33,684 nucleotides of DNA, taken from NCBI GenBank assembly GCA_000733355.1, contig JNVV01000080.1:123566-157249 (forward strand). The letters run 5' to 3'. The translations under genes and the position numbers were made by a program. This DNA is from Falciphora oryzae (lineage: Eukaryota > Ascomycota > Sordariomycetes > Magnaporthales > Magnaporthaceae). The notes beneath the pieces were generated by a model. The model saw nothing but the letters and a program-made list of their open reading frames with translations. It did not search any database and was not told where the DNA came from. Positions 9,666-20,463 of this stretch are shown here, piece after piece (the stretch's first letter is position 1; every line of letters begins with the position of its first letter).

Positions 9666-11238
9666 CTAGACCGGCGGCAAGCCGAGGTTCACGGGCGGCT
9701 TGGTTCCCGGCACCCGGTGGCTGTCCCTGTATGCCACCGTCGTGGTGCGCGTCTGCAGGATGCCCTTCTCGCTGTCGCCGTCTCTGCCGTCCCAGGCGCT
9801 CTCGCGGCCATTAGCGGCGCCGTCGCTGCCGGTGCCGTTGCCACGGCCGTCCTCGGTGCCGCTGACGGCGTCTTCGTTGACGACCACGCTGCCAGGCTTG
9901 ACCAGCGTCTCGAGCCCGAACTCGGCGTCGTTGTCGAACCGGCTGTACTTTTGCCGCTTGCCGCCCGTGCCGCCGATGGTCGGCGGGCCGCTGTGCGCGC
10001 CCGAGAGCTTGGACGAGTTGCCGCTGCTCTTCTTGGGGCCGCCGCTGGCCCCGGCGGACTCGCCGAACCAGCGCGGCATAGTGGAGGTGAAGAAAACGCG
10101 CAGCGTCGGCAGGGCCGCGCAAATGACGGACAGGTTCGACTCGATTATGATCCAGTAGCCGGCCGCCGAGGTGCCCCAGCTTTGGTCCACGACGCTGAGC
10201 TGCTGGATCAGCACGACGAGCCGGACGATGGACGTGACGATGGTGATGGAGCCGATGGCGAAGATGCAGATCAGGCCGATTTTGTGCGACCTGCGCATGC
10301 GCAGACCCAGGACCATGGGGATGGGGATCGCGAGCAGGACCAGGTCGGTGAGAACGCCCAGGATCGCCGTCGCCTGGAACAGAACCGGGCGGTCGATGCA
10401 TTCGCCCGGCACCGTAGGGTCCCAGGCAGTTTGGATCGGGCGGCAGGGGAAGATGGCGGCGATCATGATGGAGACGTTGGACCCGATGATGACGAACATG
10501 GCCCCGAACACGGCCCAGCGGAACCAAGTCTGCGGACTGAGCCGCTTGTAGAAGAGCAGGAGAGCCATTTTGGCGAACAGGTGCACTGGCGCGTAGATGA
10601 TGGGAAGGAGGTAGAGCGTCTGTTTTTGCCGTCGTCGAGTGGTTAGCCGCGCCCCTATCGGCAGTGCCGTCTCTTGCCTGTCGAGATCTCCCCTGTGCGC
10701 ATTTGCAGCAACTCACCTCCTTGATGAAGCGGAAAAACTCGGTAATAGGCATCTCCCAGGAATGGACGCCCAGAATATTGGTGGCCAAGCATCCTGTGAG
10801 GGCACGATCAAGGTTAGATCATTTGCAAGAATTGCGAGACCCAGGTTTATTGCTGTTGATTTTGGGCGCTGCTTACGAACAAGGAGGATTTGGATCACGG
10901 TCGAAAGGGCCCAGGCCATAAGGAAGCAGACTGTGATGAGGTATCGAGCATTGTTAGCGTTGCGCCCGCGGTGACTTGCGAGGATCTGGAGTCGACCGTT
11001 GCAGCAACTTACAGTCCTCCACCTCGAATATCCTCTGGATGATATGCCTGGTCCAGAGCCGCTGGCCGGCAAAGAGCAGGACGAAACCGTTAAGAACGGC
11101 GACGGTAACGTACGCGGCGACGTCGTACTGCCGCTCCGGGTTGCTAAAATCGACCACGTAGCCCGGTGGCGGAGGCATGATGACCGGCACGCCGTTCACG
11201 AAGAACGGCGGCCCCTGTGGTTGTTGTTGATCAGCCAT
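9666..11238 (-). CDS. Fungal rhodopsin-domain integral membrane protein (PTH11-like, no CFEM)
   Basis: Exons are 11238-11013, 10930-10877, 10793-10717 and 10619-9666. The introns are 82, 83 and 97 bp, all GT-AG, with phases in register, giving 436 aa. The chosen Met (MADQQQPQG) directly precedes the family-typical PPPPGYVVDFSNPERQ. Seven hydrophobic helices follow, starting with VTVAVLNGFVLLFAGQRLW and including LFAKMALLLFYKRLSPQ, a CRP-type loop, and VLGVLTDLVLLAIPIPMV-like segments. The tail of about 130 residues is Ser/Gly-rich and probably cytosolic. This family of seven-helix plasma-membrane proteins in Pezizomycotina includes PTH11-like receptors; most members have no known ligand. The extracellular Cys-rich CFEM domain of true PTH11 is absent. 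A TATA-like CATATATTC lies about 110 bp upstream. It is intact. Its closeness to the terpene synthase may be chance. Confidence 0.85.
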
Positions 11239-13266
11239 CCTGGGCCGGTTTGCGTGCGTGTTCTCGCGTGCTGTGGCGTCGTGTGTTGGTTTAAGCTGGA
11301 AGCCACTATGGATTGTGATGTGGACTCGGTGCGCCCCAGGCCGGGAATATATGGGGACTAGCGACCACAAGCGCGGACGGGACGGGTTTAGGGTAAGCGG
11401 AGCTGAGCTAGCGCAGCGGGTGAGGCGTGCGGCGGCTAACCAGGAAGCAGACTAGAAAGAGCGCCTCCCGCGGAGAGGATGGTTCAGGCACGGCATCCGA
11501 TGAACCCTCAACGAGCCCATGGGTCCTTGGGTCGCAGGAACGGGAATCAAAAATAAATGTGAGATGGCGAGCATGAGAGATGGTGGGCATGGAAGATGGC
11601 GGGCATGGGAGCATCCAGGGCGGGTTCTTGCTTCCAACGCGCCCAGGAGTGCACATCCAGGGTATTACCAGGCCCCCTTCTCGCCATGCACATGTGCTGA
11701 CAAGCATAGGCGCGACTTTTGTGACCGGTCAACGCAGCGTCGAATCCCATTTCGAGCCTACCTACCTACATGCCCACTTACCAGAAGGGAAGCACAATGC
11801 AGCCGCCCCTGAGATGCGCGACGAAAGTCAAAATAGCGAAAAGTAAAAAGAACGGAACGAGTCGCAAGAGTGCGATCTTCATGATAAACAGGAGGGCCCT
11901 GGAAAGAGGCCCGACTGTCCGTTTGACTTCCCGCGTGTTCCACTCCTCACGAGCCTGTCGGTTCAATGTTTGCTTCGATGTGGACCTGCACGAGCAACTC
12001 ACAGCCCGCACGGGCGGCCGGGGGTGGCGCCCTAACCAACGTGCCGTTCGTGCCAATGCGACGACACCCCGCCGAGCCAGGAATGGCCTGCCGTAATCTC
12101 CAGGCGGTTGCGAAAGCAACACCAACATCGATCAATGATACGATCCAGCCCTGGCGAACACATGGTCACCACTGTCACCTAACAAGAGCTCGGGGGTAAG
12201 GGGGCGGAGGCCTGGGCGGGTGGACTCGCTCGCCCGTCAGCGGCCATAATGCTCCGCTGGTGTCGTGCTGGGTGTCACACCCATTTCTAGCGTCGTGCGG
12301 GAGCTCCACCGCGGGAGAGAGATTGTGCTTTTACCTCGCCTACGCTCGCTTCGGACGGCAGGTGGCGGGGGATGTACGAGGAGTGGATTCCTCCCCGCAA
12401 AAGGCAAAGATCATCCATCGCAAACGCATCGACCCGTGGACAACCACACCACCAAAGAGGAAGGAGGTACGGAGGGTAAAGTAGAGGAAAGCAAAAATTA
12501 TGGGGGCGTTACTGGGCCGTGCCGCACGCCGCACCCGTGCCCCTTTATGGGACGATTTCTGACCACCGTTCGGTAGCCCGGCCCGATCTCTGAGATTATG
12601 GGACTATGCCAAAGAAGAAAGGTCAATGGCGCTTGCAGGATTCAGGGTGCGAGCATCGGACAACGAACGTCCCCGGGGGCACAGCTGTTGCTGCTGCGTC
12701 AACAGGGGCAGAAAGAAACTCTGTTAAATCATGTAGCATGCCGCCTCCTTTCACGGACTCCACCATCCTTCGAGTCCAGGCCAGATCGGCCAGACTAAAG
12801 GGTCAAGCCAGGGGCTGGAGGGATCACGAGGCCTGCATGTTGTCGCTCCCAGTCCAGATGCCTCTCCCTCTTCGCCCATTGTCCACTTCAGCCGGCACCG
12901 GCTCATGCTTCAAACCCCCGTGGCCCCGTAGCAATGCGTGCCTTGGCTGCATGTTGGTGAAATGACATGCAGCTGCTCGCCCAACACATTCCGAGCTTCT
13001 GCGAAAGTAGAGAAAAAGTGTGAACAACGAACAGGAGTGGTCCCCAGTCCGTCCGGAAGCGATGTCGCAAGATAACAGGCCCCCAGCGGCTTCTCCGCAA
13101 CCCGAGGCCGCTCCCCTCTTTATTACCTGGCCAATTACCACCAAACTTCTGCAAGAAGCCGTGGCACAGCCCAAGCCCTCTATCCGGTCCCGTTTTCGGC
13201 CACGTTATCCCGTTTAGAAACCGGCACGGCGTTACAAGCGACACACTGTCGGAAAAAGAAAAGAAC
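11239..13266. other. Intergenic region between divergent genes
   Basis: About 2 kb separate the start of the rhodopsin-domain gene (minus) from the start of the flavin oxidoreductase (plus), so both promoters lie here. An imperfect short repeat of GATGGYGGGCATGRR type runs at about 11560-11610. Frames here (for example 11778-12128 and 12903-13376, minus) show no domains. Confidence 0.4.
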
Positions 13267-14793
13267 ATGGCCCTCGCTTCCGCCGCGCAGCAGGCCGAGC
13301 AGTTCCGGATCCTGGTCTCTGGGCTCGGCTGCCAGGTGCTCCAGCCGGACGACGCCGCGTTCGAGGAGCGTATCAAGTCGTACTGGTCCGACTATAACAA
13401 GGTCCGCCCGTGGTGCATCGTCCAGCCCCGCACCGCCGAGGAGGTTTCCAAGGCCGTAACCGCCCTGGCCGGCGCCGGCATCAAGTTCGCCATCCGCAGC
13501 GGCGGCCACACCAACTGGGCCGGCGCCAACAGCATCGAGGATGGCGTGACGCTCGACCTGGGCCTCATGGCCGACACCACGGTGCGCGACCTCGGCGCGA
13601 AGGTGGCGTCCATCGGGCCCGGCGCCAAGTGGCGCGACGTTTACGACGCCCTGGAGCCGCACGGCCTGACGGTGCCGGGAGGCCGCGACGGCGACGTCGG
13701 CGTCGGCGGTTTTATCACGGGCGGCGGCAACACCTTCTTCACGTCGCGCTACGGCATGGCCTGCGACAACGTCGTTAACTTCCAGGTAGTCCTGGCCGAC
13801 GGGCGCATCGTCGACGCCAATAAGGACGATAACGCGGACCTGTTCCAGGTGCTTAAGGGCGGCAGCAGCAACTTCGGCATCGTTACCCGCGTCGACATGC
13901 AGGCCTTTGACCATACCACCATTTACACCGGCCCCGTCATCTCGCCCAAGGCCTACACCGCCGGCCTGGCCGAGGCCTTTGTCCACTTCACCGACAACGT
14001 CGAGGAGAACCGCGAGAGCTCCTTTGTCGGCCTGTGGACGTACAACCCGCAGGCAAAGGACATAATCATCTACTGCCTGCACACCAACCTCGACGGTTCC
14101 AAAGATGAAAAGCCGTTCGAGAAGTTCAGTGCCGTCGGCCCGTGCAACAGCATGATGGGCGAGACCAAGATTTCGACTTTTGTTCGCCAGATATCGATCC
14201 CTCCCGGCCAGCGGTAAGTTTTTTCATCATTCTTCTCTCGACACAAAACTCCAACGTCCTTTGAAGAAAACGCCGGACTAACGCGAAAACCCGGCAGCGA
14301 AATCTGGTTCACCCTCACCTTCAAGAACGACCTCCGGATCGTCAATAAGACCCTCGCGGGCCACGAAGTCATGGTTGAGAGGCTCAAGGCGCTCATGCCC
14401 GACGGCAACTTCTCTACGCAGTGCATCCTGCAGCCGCTCCCGACCCTGTTCGCGCGCCACTCGGTCGAGCGCGGCGGCAACGTGCTCGGGCTCGACCAGG
14501 TCACCGACAACGCCGTCCTCTGGCTCGGCACCGTCTCGGTCCCGACCAAGGAGCTCGGTGACGCCGCGTACGAGCTGCTGCGGAGCTACACGAGCGACGT
14601 CGAGGCCCACGCGCGCGAGCTGGGCGTCGACGTGCCCTGGCGCTACCTCAACTACGCGGACTCGTCTCAGCAGGTGCTGGGGACGTACGGCGCCGCCAAC
14701 GTCGAGAAGATGAAGGCTGCGGCGAAGAAGTACGACCCCGAAGGTGTCTTCCAGACCCTCGTGCCTGGCGGCTTCAAGATATCGAAAGTCTAG
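13267..14793 (+). CDS. FAD-linked oxidoreductase (PCMH/BBE-like)
   Basis: Exons are 13267-14213 and 14298-14793. The 84-bp intron has a GTAAGT donor, ACTAAC branch site and CAG acceptor, giving 480 aa. Residues of about 50-220 form a PCMH-type FAD-binding domain, with RSGGHTNW near residue 78 (the His is the usual covalent flavin attachment site), PGGRDGDVGVGGF and a GGSSNFGIVT segment. The second covalent Cys of berberine-bridge enzymes is not seen in PGGRDGDVG, so a single flavin link is likely. The C-terminus has the BBE-type WRYLNYAD. Such enzymes oxidise alcohols, amines or sugars with O2, and many act in natural-product pathways. There is no clear signal peptide, so it is probably intracellular. 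The gene has very GC-rich third positions and is intact. The substrate is unknown; acting on the terpene product is an inference. Confidence 0.88.
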
Positions 14794-14799
14794 GGACTG

Positions 14800-15530
14800 T
14801 TTGACAGTAAAAAGCTTTTTTTGGTTTATGCATAGTTACCAGAAATAAAAAACCCCGTTTTTTACAGTGTTAAATAAAGTAGTTATACGTTCTGCAAGTC
14901 TCATAAAAGCGAAAGTTTAACTGATAAACCTGACTCTGCTCTCGTCAAGAGTGTCAGTCAAACGCGACCATAATACCACTGAAACGACACATTCCAAAGT
15001 CCACACAGCTGCGTGTATTTTTCTCACCATCACGGATGCTGTAACACTTGCTTCGTACCAGGTAAACTGCAGTTTGCGTTTTTGTTAAATAACAACTTTA
15101 AGCTCTGCGGGTGATCCAGCTACTTCTTTCTCTTCAAACTAATTACGGACCTGTCCCAAACTAAATTAAATCTTTAGGGTAGTTACACATACAAATCATC
15201 AAACCGACAACTTTTCACACTTTAACATTAAAAGGGCTTTTTGCAAAAGCAGTAAAAATAACACTTTAACTAGCAATTCACTTTTTAACAGAACGTTTTA
15301 AATTTGTGAAGGCATTTTTAACAAAGAAATTTCCAAGCAGCTGCCGGATTTCTATCAAGACGGATGATGTTTTTTTTAAGGAAGTGGAAAGCCGCGGGAA
15401 CTGCGTCAAACTACAATAATGAAAAAGGTAAATGTAGCAGAGGTTTTAACACAAGAGTAGTTAACCGTGTGGAATATTAAGCTATTAAAAGCCACTCACA
15501 AGGAGGGAACTACTATCACATGGAGATTTC
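14800..15530. other. AT-rich block, probable RIP relic
   Basis: Directly after the flavin oxidase stop the sequence becomes AT-rich with many TA steps and short A or T runs, and no frame of useful length survives. It ends abruptly near 15540. It resembles the block at 520-900 in composition, but I see no shared sequence. A mutated transposon insertion is the likely source. Confidence 0.45.
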
Positions 15531-15535
15531 CGAAA

Positions 15536-15793
15536 CTATGGTCTGAACATGTCAACATTAAATAACAGGTTGACGATCAAGTTGAAGTTCCCCAGCATGG
15601 TCCCTGTCATTGCGAGAAATGCCTTGCCCCGGCTCAGCGCGATAAAGGAGGCACACACCAGGCCTATGATTTGGTCAATGGCGGGTGAGGCCACTTCTGG
15701 ATACACCTCGGGCGTACTAGGTCGTGAAAACGACGAGGTGTCAGGCGTCGCTGCTGTCGAGGGTCGGAGACCTCGACCGCCAGTAGAGGCGCT
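15536..15793 (-). CDS. Possible last exon of a lost membrane protein
   Basis: On minus the frame is open from a possible CTCAG acceptor down to a TAG at 15538-15536, about 85 codons. It reads as a Ser/Thr/Pro-rich linker, then SPAIDQIIGLVCASFIAL and LAMTGTMLGNFNLIVNLLF, a hydrophobic pair that suits a membrane hairpin. Most of it lacks a Met, so it cannot be a complete gene. No upstream exon is convincing and the AT-rich block abuts its 3' end. It may be a remnant. Confidence 0.25.
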   Translation of the reverse strand, partial: SASTGGRGLRPSTAATPDTSSFSRPSTPEVYPEVASPAIDQIIGLVCASFIALSRGKAFLAMTGTMLGNFNLIVNLLFNVDMFRP

Positions 15794-16216
15794 CTGAGGA
15801 CCACCTTAATCTCCGCCGGGCTGTCGCTGCTGGGGCTGGCGTCATGTATTGGTGGCCAGCGTCTTTATGTCCGCGACTGTCACGGGCAGTGTCCTGTAGC
15901 AGGAGGTCGCAGCAGACGACTCTATGGAATACCCACGACCACGTCGGCGCGAGGGGGACCCCAATCTCGGCAGGCGGCGACAGTGCGTTCTCGAGGGAGA
16001 GCCGGGGCAGGCATGTGCTCAGGTGCTCTTCCAGAGGTCTGCGCGGGGCGACTAAACCTTGACTTACGGAAAAGTAAAGCAAGGCTGCCTGCCTGTTTAC
16101 CGGGGACCTCCCCGAGCAGAAGCCTGCCCTGATCAAGCCGATCGGGTTGCCCCACCCCATCTCTGTTCCGCATCCTGCCAAAAAAATCATCCCGTCTTGA
16201 TAAGTAGCTCGTCAGA

Positions 16217-16881
16217 ATGCATTTATCAGAGACGTTGCGCTCCCTTGTGCTCTGCGCAATAATCAACCGTTCAACCTGTGGCGTTATCAACACCGGCGAG
16301 GGCCCCACCGCAAACGTGATCGACTGGGCCTCGCTGCGCTGTCCGGGCGAAGGCGGCGCCAACCTCCCTACGCCGACCTACGGGACCGAAAAGGCCGTCT
16401 TCCAGATCTGCAGACAGGTCGTTATCAACGCCAGCCCCGCGGCCATCTACCACGCCCTGCTCGACTTCCAGTCGTACGCCCGGTGGAACAGCTTCGTCGT
16501 GGACGTGGCGCTGCCGCCCGACGTGCCCAAGACGCCCGACGACCTGTACATTGGGGCCGCGACCACGTTTACGACGCAGGGGATCCTCCCAGGCATCAAC
16601 AGCACCAGCATCGAGATCGTTACCGCCATGGAGCCGGAGCTCCAGGCGGCCACCGCATGGTGGCGTGGCGCTCTGACGACAGCGCCGGCGGCGTCCTCCA
16701 CCGCGCCGAGCACCCGACCATCCTTGCAGACCTCGGGGACGGGACGACCATATCCATCTCGTACGAGCTGTATTACGCCGGTCTGGCTACTGGGGCGATT
16801 GCCGCGCTGAAGCCGACGTTGCAGAAGCTGTTTGAGCAGCATAATCTGGACTTCAAAGTGTATGTGGAGGAGTTGAACTGA
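16217..16881 (+). pseudogene. SRPBCC/START-like lipid-binding protein, frameshifted
   Basis: The first frame runs from Met at 16217 and gives a typical SRPBCC start: VVINASPAAIYHALLDFQSY, then ARWNSFVVDVALPPDV. Near 16645-16657 the family-like sequence moves to another frame, continuing MVAWRSDDSAGG and LGDGTTISISYELYYAG to the stop at 16881. One base appears to be missing. The SRPBCC fold is a helix-grip cavity that binds hydrophobic ligands; relatives include polyketide cyclases and lipid carriers. In this setting it could have bound a terpenoid, which is inference only. The lesion could be a sequencing error. The product as written would end in about 45 unrelated residues. Confidence 0.65.
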
Positions 16882-17353
16882 AAGGGGCTGGGTAATGTTT
16901 GGAGTGTGGGCTTTGGGAAAGGCCCACTGATCAATACTAATGGCTAAGGAGACAATGGAAATGCGCAAACTATTGGTCCAGGCAACCAGGGAGGAGACGG
17001 AATCGACGATCCCCACGTTTTCTGCCAGGTATGGATCGCATTTTCTCCCGAAAAGAAGTGAAGCTAAAAACAGCAAATATATATAACTAATTGGATCACC
17101 AGACAGAGATTTTTATCAGCCGATAGAGAAACACTACGGTTCTAGGCAGCGGTGGAAACAAAAGAAAGATTATTCTAGCTTGTCTGAGGGCAATCTTGCC
17201 AACCCCAGCTGTCTCGCGTGCTTGCCTCTCAAGCCCATGCCGCCCACAGCTTTAACAGCCAGCACTGGAGCGTTGGCCATGTCCCCGTCGCGCGTTGCCA
17301 CGTCACAATGCCGGAGAAGCGCCGTCTCTCGTTGCTCCGTACACGCCTTTGGC

Positions 17354-18893
17354 TCACGCGTCGTAAGGATAATTGTCCGAGTTCCCGAGGGCGGACTTGC
17401 CCCTGTCGAGATTCCTCTTAATCTCGTCCGGCCCACAGACTGGTATGTGGACGTGCCCGGGCCTCACCATGTTGAGGCCCTGCACCTCTGCCGCCTGTTC
17501 AGCATCGAAAACAGGGGCTTTCAAGGACTGCTTTGCCGGATCCATGACATTTTTCTTGCCATTTGCCTCGAAGGTCTTGAGTGCTCCATGAGGACGGGGT
17601 TGCATATGTCAGCTTGTTTTTTACCCGCTGGTTGCTGACGCTAGAACATCGTCAGCGTCATTGGGACAGAAAACTTACCCCTCAATGAGCATCGTGACAG
17701 TCACACCGCCCCACGATGGTCGTTCGTGTTCGTCCGGAAGCTCCTCGATGCCGTCCAGCATGTCGAGGGTCCACTGCTTCACGGGGGGGCACGGGTTCCC
17801 GGGGGTCGGAGACCCGCACTTCTGGGGAGGACCTGAGCGCACAGCGGCGAGGTGATAGGAGGTCCCTGCGGGGCACCTCCAGCCCGCGTTGTACTTTTGC
17901 CAGCTCTCTGTGTAATAATCCGACACCTCGATTTCGCAGCTGGGGCCGAAGTCGACCAGGACGGGGTTGATGCCGTTAGCCCTCCAGGCAGCCGGAATAG
18001 CGGCCAGATAAAAGGCCCGCTCTATCCGCTTCTCCTGGATCCATTGATCAGTCTGCTTCTTGACGGAGGAAAACTTGGCCCCTTCGGCGGAATTATTGCC
18101 CTTCATCATCTTGCCCTTGTCGATGAGCTTCCCCAACATGCTGACGTGCTTAGGGTTTCCATTAAACAGGTTAAAAATCATGCTGTCAGCTTGAGCCGTC
18201 CAATTGGAGATCAGGGGCTCGAAAATGGCGCCAAATGTCACCTCCTTGCGCATATTGTTTGCCTCTCTGGTTTTGTATCAAGGCCGTCAGTTAGTGCGGT
18301 GTGAAGGGGTCACACAAACGTCCTTAACCCACATTATTTGAGACTTAGCTTGATCCCAGCCCATGTCCACAAGGGTGCCTGTCACTTCCTGTAACAGTTT
18401 TCCCCCTGATGTGTTACCGACAAAAAGGTTGCTGTTCAGGAATGCTGGCCAGTTTCGCGTTAGCTCGCAATCCTTTTTCCTAACTGTATGTGCAAGCATG
18501 GAGTACTCACCAGATGAAAGCAATTTGTCCCCCACTATGCCCATCGGGATTTTTTAGCAGGTCCAAGAGAAGGCCGATGAGCTTTTTGCCGTCTAACTGC
18601 TTGGAAGCAAATGTGGCGATAAACACTCCCGCATTGTGAGCTTTTAAAAGATTGTCACCAGCCGTTTTGATAGCCGCGCCGAAGTTTCGTAGAATCTTTG
18701 TGCAACGTTGGTAGCTAGCCTTATTCATGGCGAAAAGGCCATCGTCTCCTGGGGAAGGGTTAGAGAGAATCTCACGAGTGAATTTGCACGAGGGAGTTCC
18801 AGATTTCGTATCCGCACGCCCCAGTTTTTTGGTCAGGGTGTGTTTGCGGAGAGTTGTGCGTCTTACACTCCTTCTTTGTGCAGTCACTGCTAG
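17354..18893 (-). pseudogene. C-terminal remnant of a class V chitinase/killer-toxin-like protein
   Basis: Successive pieces on minus match the C-terminal tail of large fungal class V (GH18) chitinase-like proteins: CKFTREILSNPSPGDDGLFA, then LLDLLKNPDG, then LAAIPAAWRANGINP and a final DPAKQSLKAPVFDAEQ block. A 66-bp intron (18332-18267) with a CTAAC branch site joins two blocks in phase. A frameshift sits at the 5-C run 18529-18533, another near 18800, and the last block does not join in phase through the GTAAGT at about 17679. The GH18 catalytic domain and any LysM or chitin-binding modules are absent; transposon relics begin above 18900. The reading is therefore a truncated, decayed gene. 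The family call rests on the tail pattern and is moderate. Confidence 0.45.
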
Positions 18894-18984
18894 GACTTAA
18901 GTCAGTGCACCCCCTGTCGGGCATCCCCACCGGCATCAGATCAACACAAACCTAGCGCATTTAACTGCAAATTTCTACCTCTAT

Positions 18985-19485
18985 TTAACTAACCTCGATA
19001 CAACTGTATATAGATTCCTGATCAGAATTTGACGCTCTTTCAGACGCCGTATCATTTGCCTCCTCAATTTGCCCCCTTGCCTCTGCAATGCGCCGGATAT
19101 TTACGAAGGTTTCGTTGGGATCCGGTGCCACCCGCCTTTTTTTGCGAGGCCGCTGTGCTTCCAATTCGGCCTCTAACTGCCTAATTCTTTGCTGGGCGGC
19201 AGCCAAGTCGTATTCGCGTATTCCGTAGGCTTTTTGGACCTTCCGGAAAAAAGGTCGGGCCGTGGGGCTTGCCGGAAGCTGGGCTTTGAAGGCGCTGATT
19301 TGGGAGGCCAACTCTCGATTTTGTTTGGGAGTCTCCCAGGCCACCCGGGACAGCCGGAAAGGGACCGTTAAACGCTGTTTGGCCCTGTTATCTTCTGCAG
19401 ATTGTTGAATTTGTGATCGTCGGTCGTTTCGTTGCGAGTTTTCGAGTAAAAGCCGGTTCCTAAGGGGCTTGTTGATATTCCGGGG
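18985..19485 (-). pseudogene. C-terminus of a dead pogo-type transposase
   Basis: A 166-codon frame without a start carries INKPLRNRLLLENSQ, then RVAWETPKQNRELASQ, a coiled-coil segment, RPRKKRRVAPDPNETF and a Ser-rich end. This is the typical tail of fungal pogo/CENP-B-like DDE transposases. Just above it the frame reads GWRASGL then TAG at 19488-19486, where the family usually has Trp; TGG to TAG is a G-to-A change as RIP makes. No DDE core is visible upstream. It is a different lineage from the intact pogo element at 23313, whose tail ends in a zinc knuckle. Confidence 0.6.
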
Positions 19486-19670
19486 CTAAAGGCCGGATGC
19501 CCGCCACCCCGAGGTAATTATATAAGGGGTAAGGGCTTTTAATTTTGCAAAGGCATAGCCCTGCAAAAATTAACGTTTTTTTGCCACAGTTAAGCAGGTA
19601 AATAAAGTTTGAGACTGTTGGTAGGAGTATGTACTCCTGTGGGCACGGAGATCTCCAAAACAGTGTGAAC

Positions 19671-19697
19671 AATGATCCTTTATATCAGAGGATCATT
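19671..19697. repeat. Short inverted repeat beside the LTR-like copy
   Basis: AATGATCC and GGATCATT form perfect 8-base arms separated by 11 bases. The repeat sits just outside the LTR-like copy and is not found next to the second copy. Confidence 0.5.
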
Positions 19698-19704
19698 CTA
19701 TCAT

Positions 19705-19916
19705 TGTGCACGAAGAGGAAAGGAATATATCTGCCAGAGAGGGAGCAAGAGGGAGGCTATATATACACGTTCTGGATCACCAAAGGGCCGTTCCCCTGCT
19801 CCCAGCCTCCGCGGGCTTGCGGGTCCTCGGATCCCGTGATCAGAGATCACGGGACCGGAGGATCCGGCCCTTTCTGAGCTCTACCGATTGCCTGCACCGG
19901 CCAGTGCAATCTAACA
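19705..19916 (-). mobile_element. LTR-like dispersed repeat, copy 1
   Basis: Read on minus from 19916 it starts TGTTAGATTGCACTGGCC, contains a long imperfect palindrome and a GTATATATAGCC TATA box, and can be followed to about 19705, where plus reads TGTGCACG. A second copy in the same orientation lies at 28021-28214. TG...CA ends and the TATA box suit a Copia- or Gypsy-type solo LTR. I find no target-site duplication and the far end is uncertain. The palindrome has 9-base arms CCCGTGATC and GATCACGGG around AGA (19833-19853). Confidence 0.55.
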
Positions 19917-20027
19917 TTTGGTTTTTCGGCCGTTTTCGAAAATCAGCTCCGAAAGGAGTTAAATATGGTCCGCCACGCTGGCGTGCCATTGTTAGCGGCT
20001 AGCCGGAGCCAAAAATCAGCCAGGTTT

Positions 20028-20249
20028 TTAACAAAAACGAAACCTACCGGACTTGTTAAAAACTTCCATAAAACCTGCGTGGAATTTTAAAATGGCCTCC
20101 CGGTAATCGTTTAATATAAAAATTACATTTGGATAGCGGGCGAAAAGCTTTTGGTACTCGTTCAAGTGGGGGAAAATGTCGCCAATTTGGCTAAGGATAT
20201 CGAGCAGCTTATCGAAATAGTAGCCTTGGAAACCGCTAGGTCCACTGGC
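20028..20249 (-). pseudogene. Relic of a STAND/NACHT gene N-terminal region
   Basis: A 73-codon frame without Met reads GFQGYYFDKLLDILSQIGD, then IFPHLNEYQKLFARYP and NDYREAILKF. This resembles the helical domain (DUF7708-like) that precedes NACHT domains in fungal STAND proteins. A plausible intron above it starts GTACGT near 20331 and ends TTAG at 20250. No NACHT P-loop is found downstream; the frame ends at TAA and the LTR-like repeat follows. It is best read as a fragment left by transposon insertion. The family match is by pattern only. Confidence 0.4.
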
Positions 20250-20463
20250 CTAATCGAAGCATAACTGGTCAAATAAGTAAATACCCAGCCAGCCTGCGTC
20301 CGGAAACTCCGTAGAGTAGGGGGTAAACGTACCTGCGCGAGAGCGTAACGGAGGGGAGCCTTCGGATTATGGAAAGAGCGACTATTGGAAATTCATCTGC
20401 CAAGACCTTTGCAACACCTTTGTTCCTTGCTAATCGGGAATTCACGACGTGATGTGGTCACTT

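Noticed and set aside
9717..10646. A 309-codon plus-strand frame opposite the rhodopsin-domain gene
   Set aside because: It is an antisense by-product of the membrane protein exon and is low in complexity.
13180..14082. A 300-codon minus-strand frame opposite the flavin oxidoreductase
   Set aside because: It is the antisense of a strongly conserved coding exon with GC-rich third positions. Its Ala/Val/Gly/Asp-rich translation has no domain.
18484..18510. GT...CAG pair that could be an intron in the chitinase-like gene
   Set aside because: It would be only 27 bp long and leads directly to a stop. A frameshift at the nearby C run explains the change of frame better.
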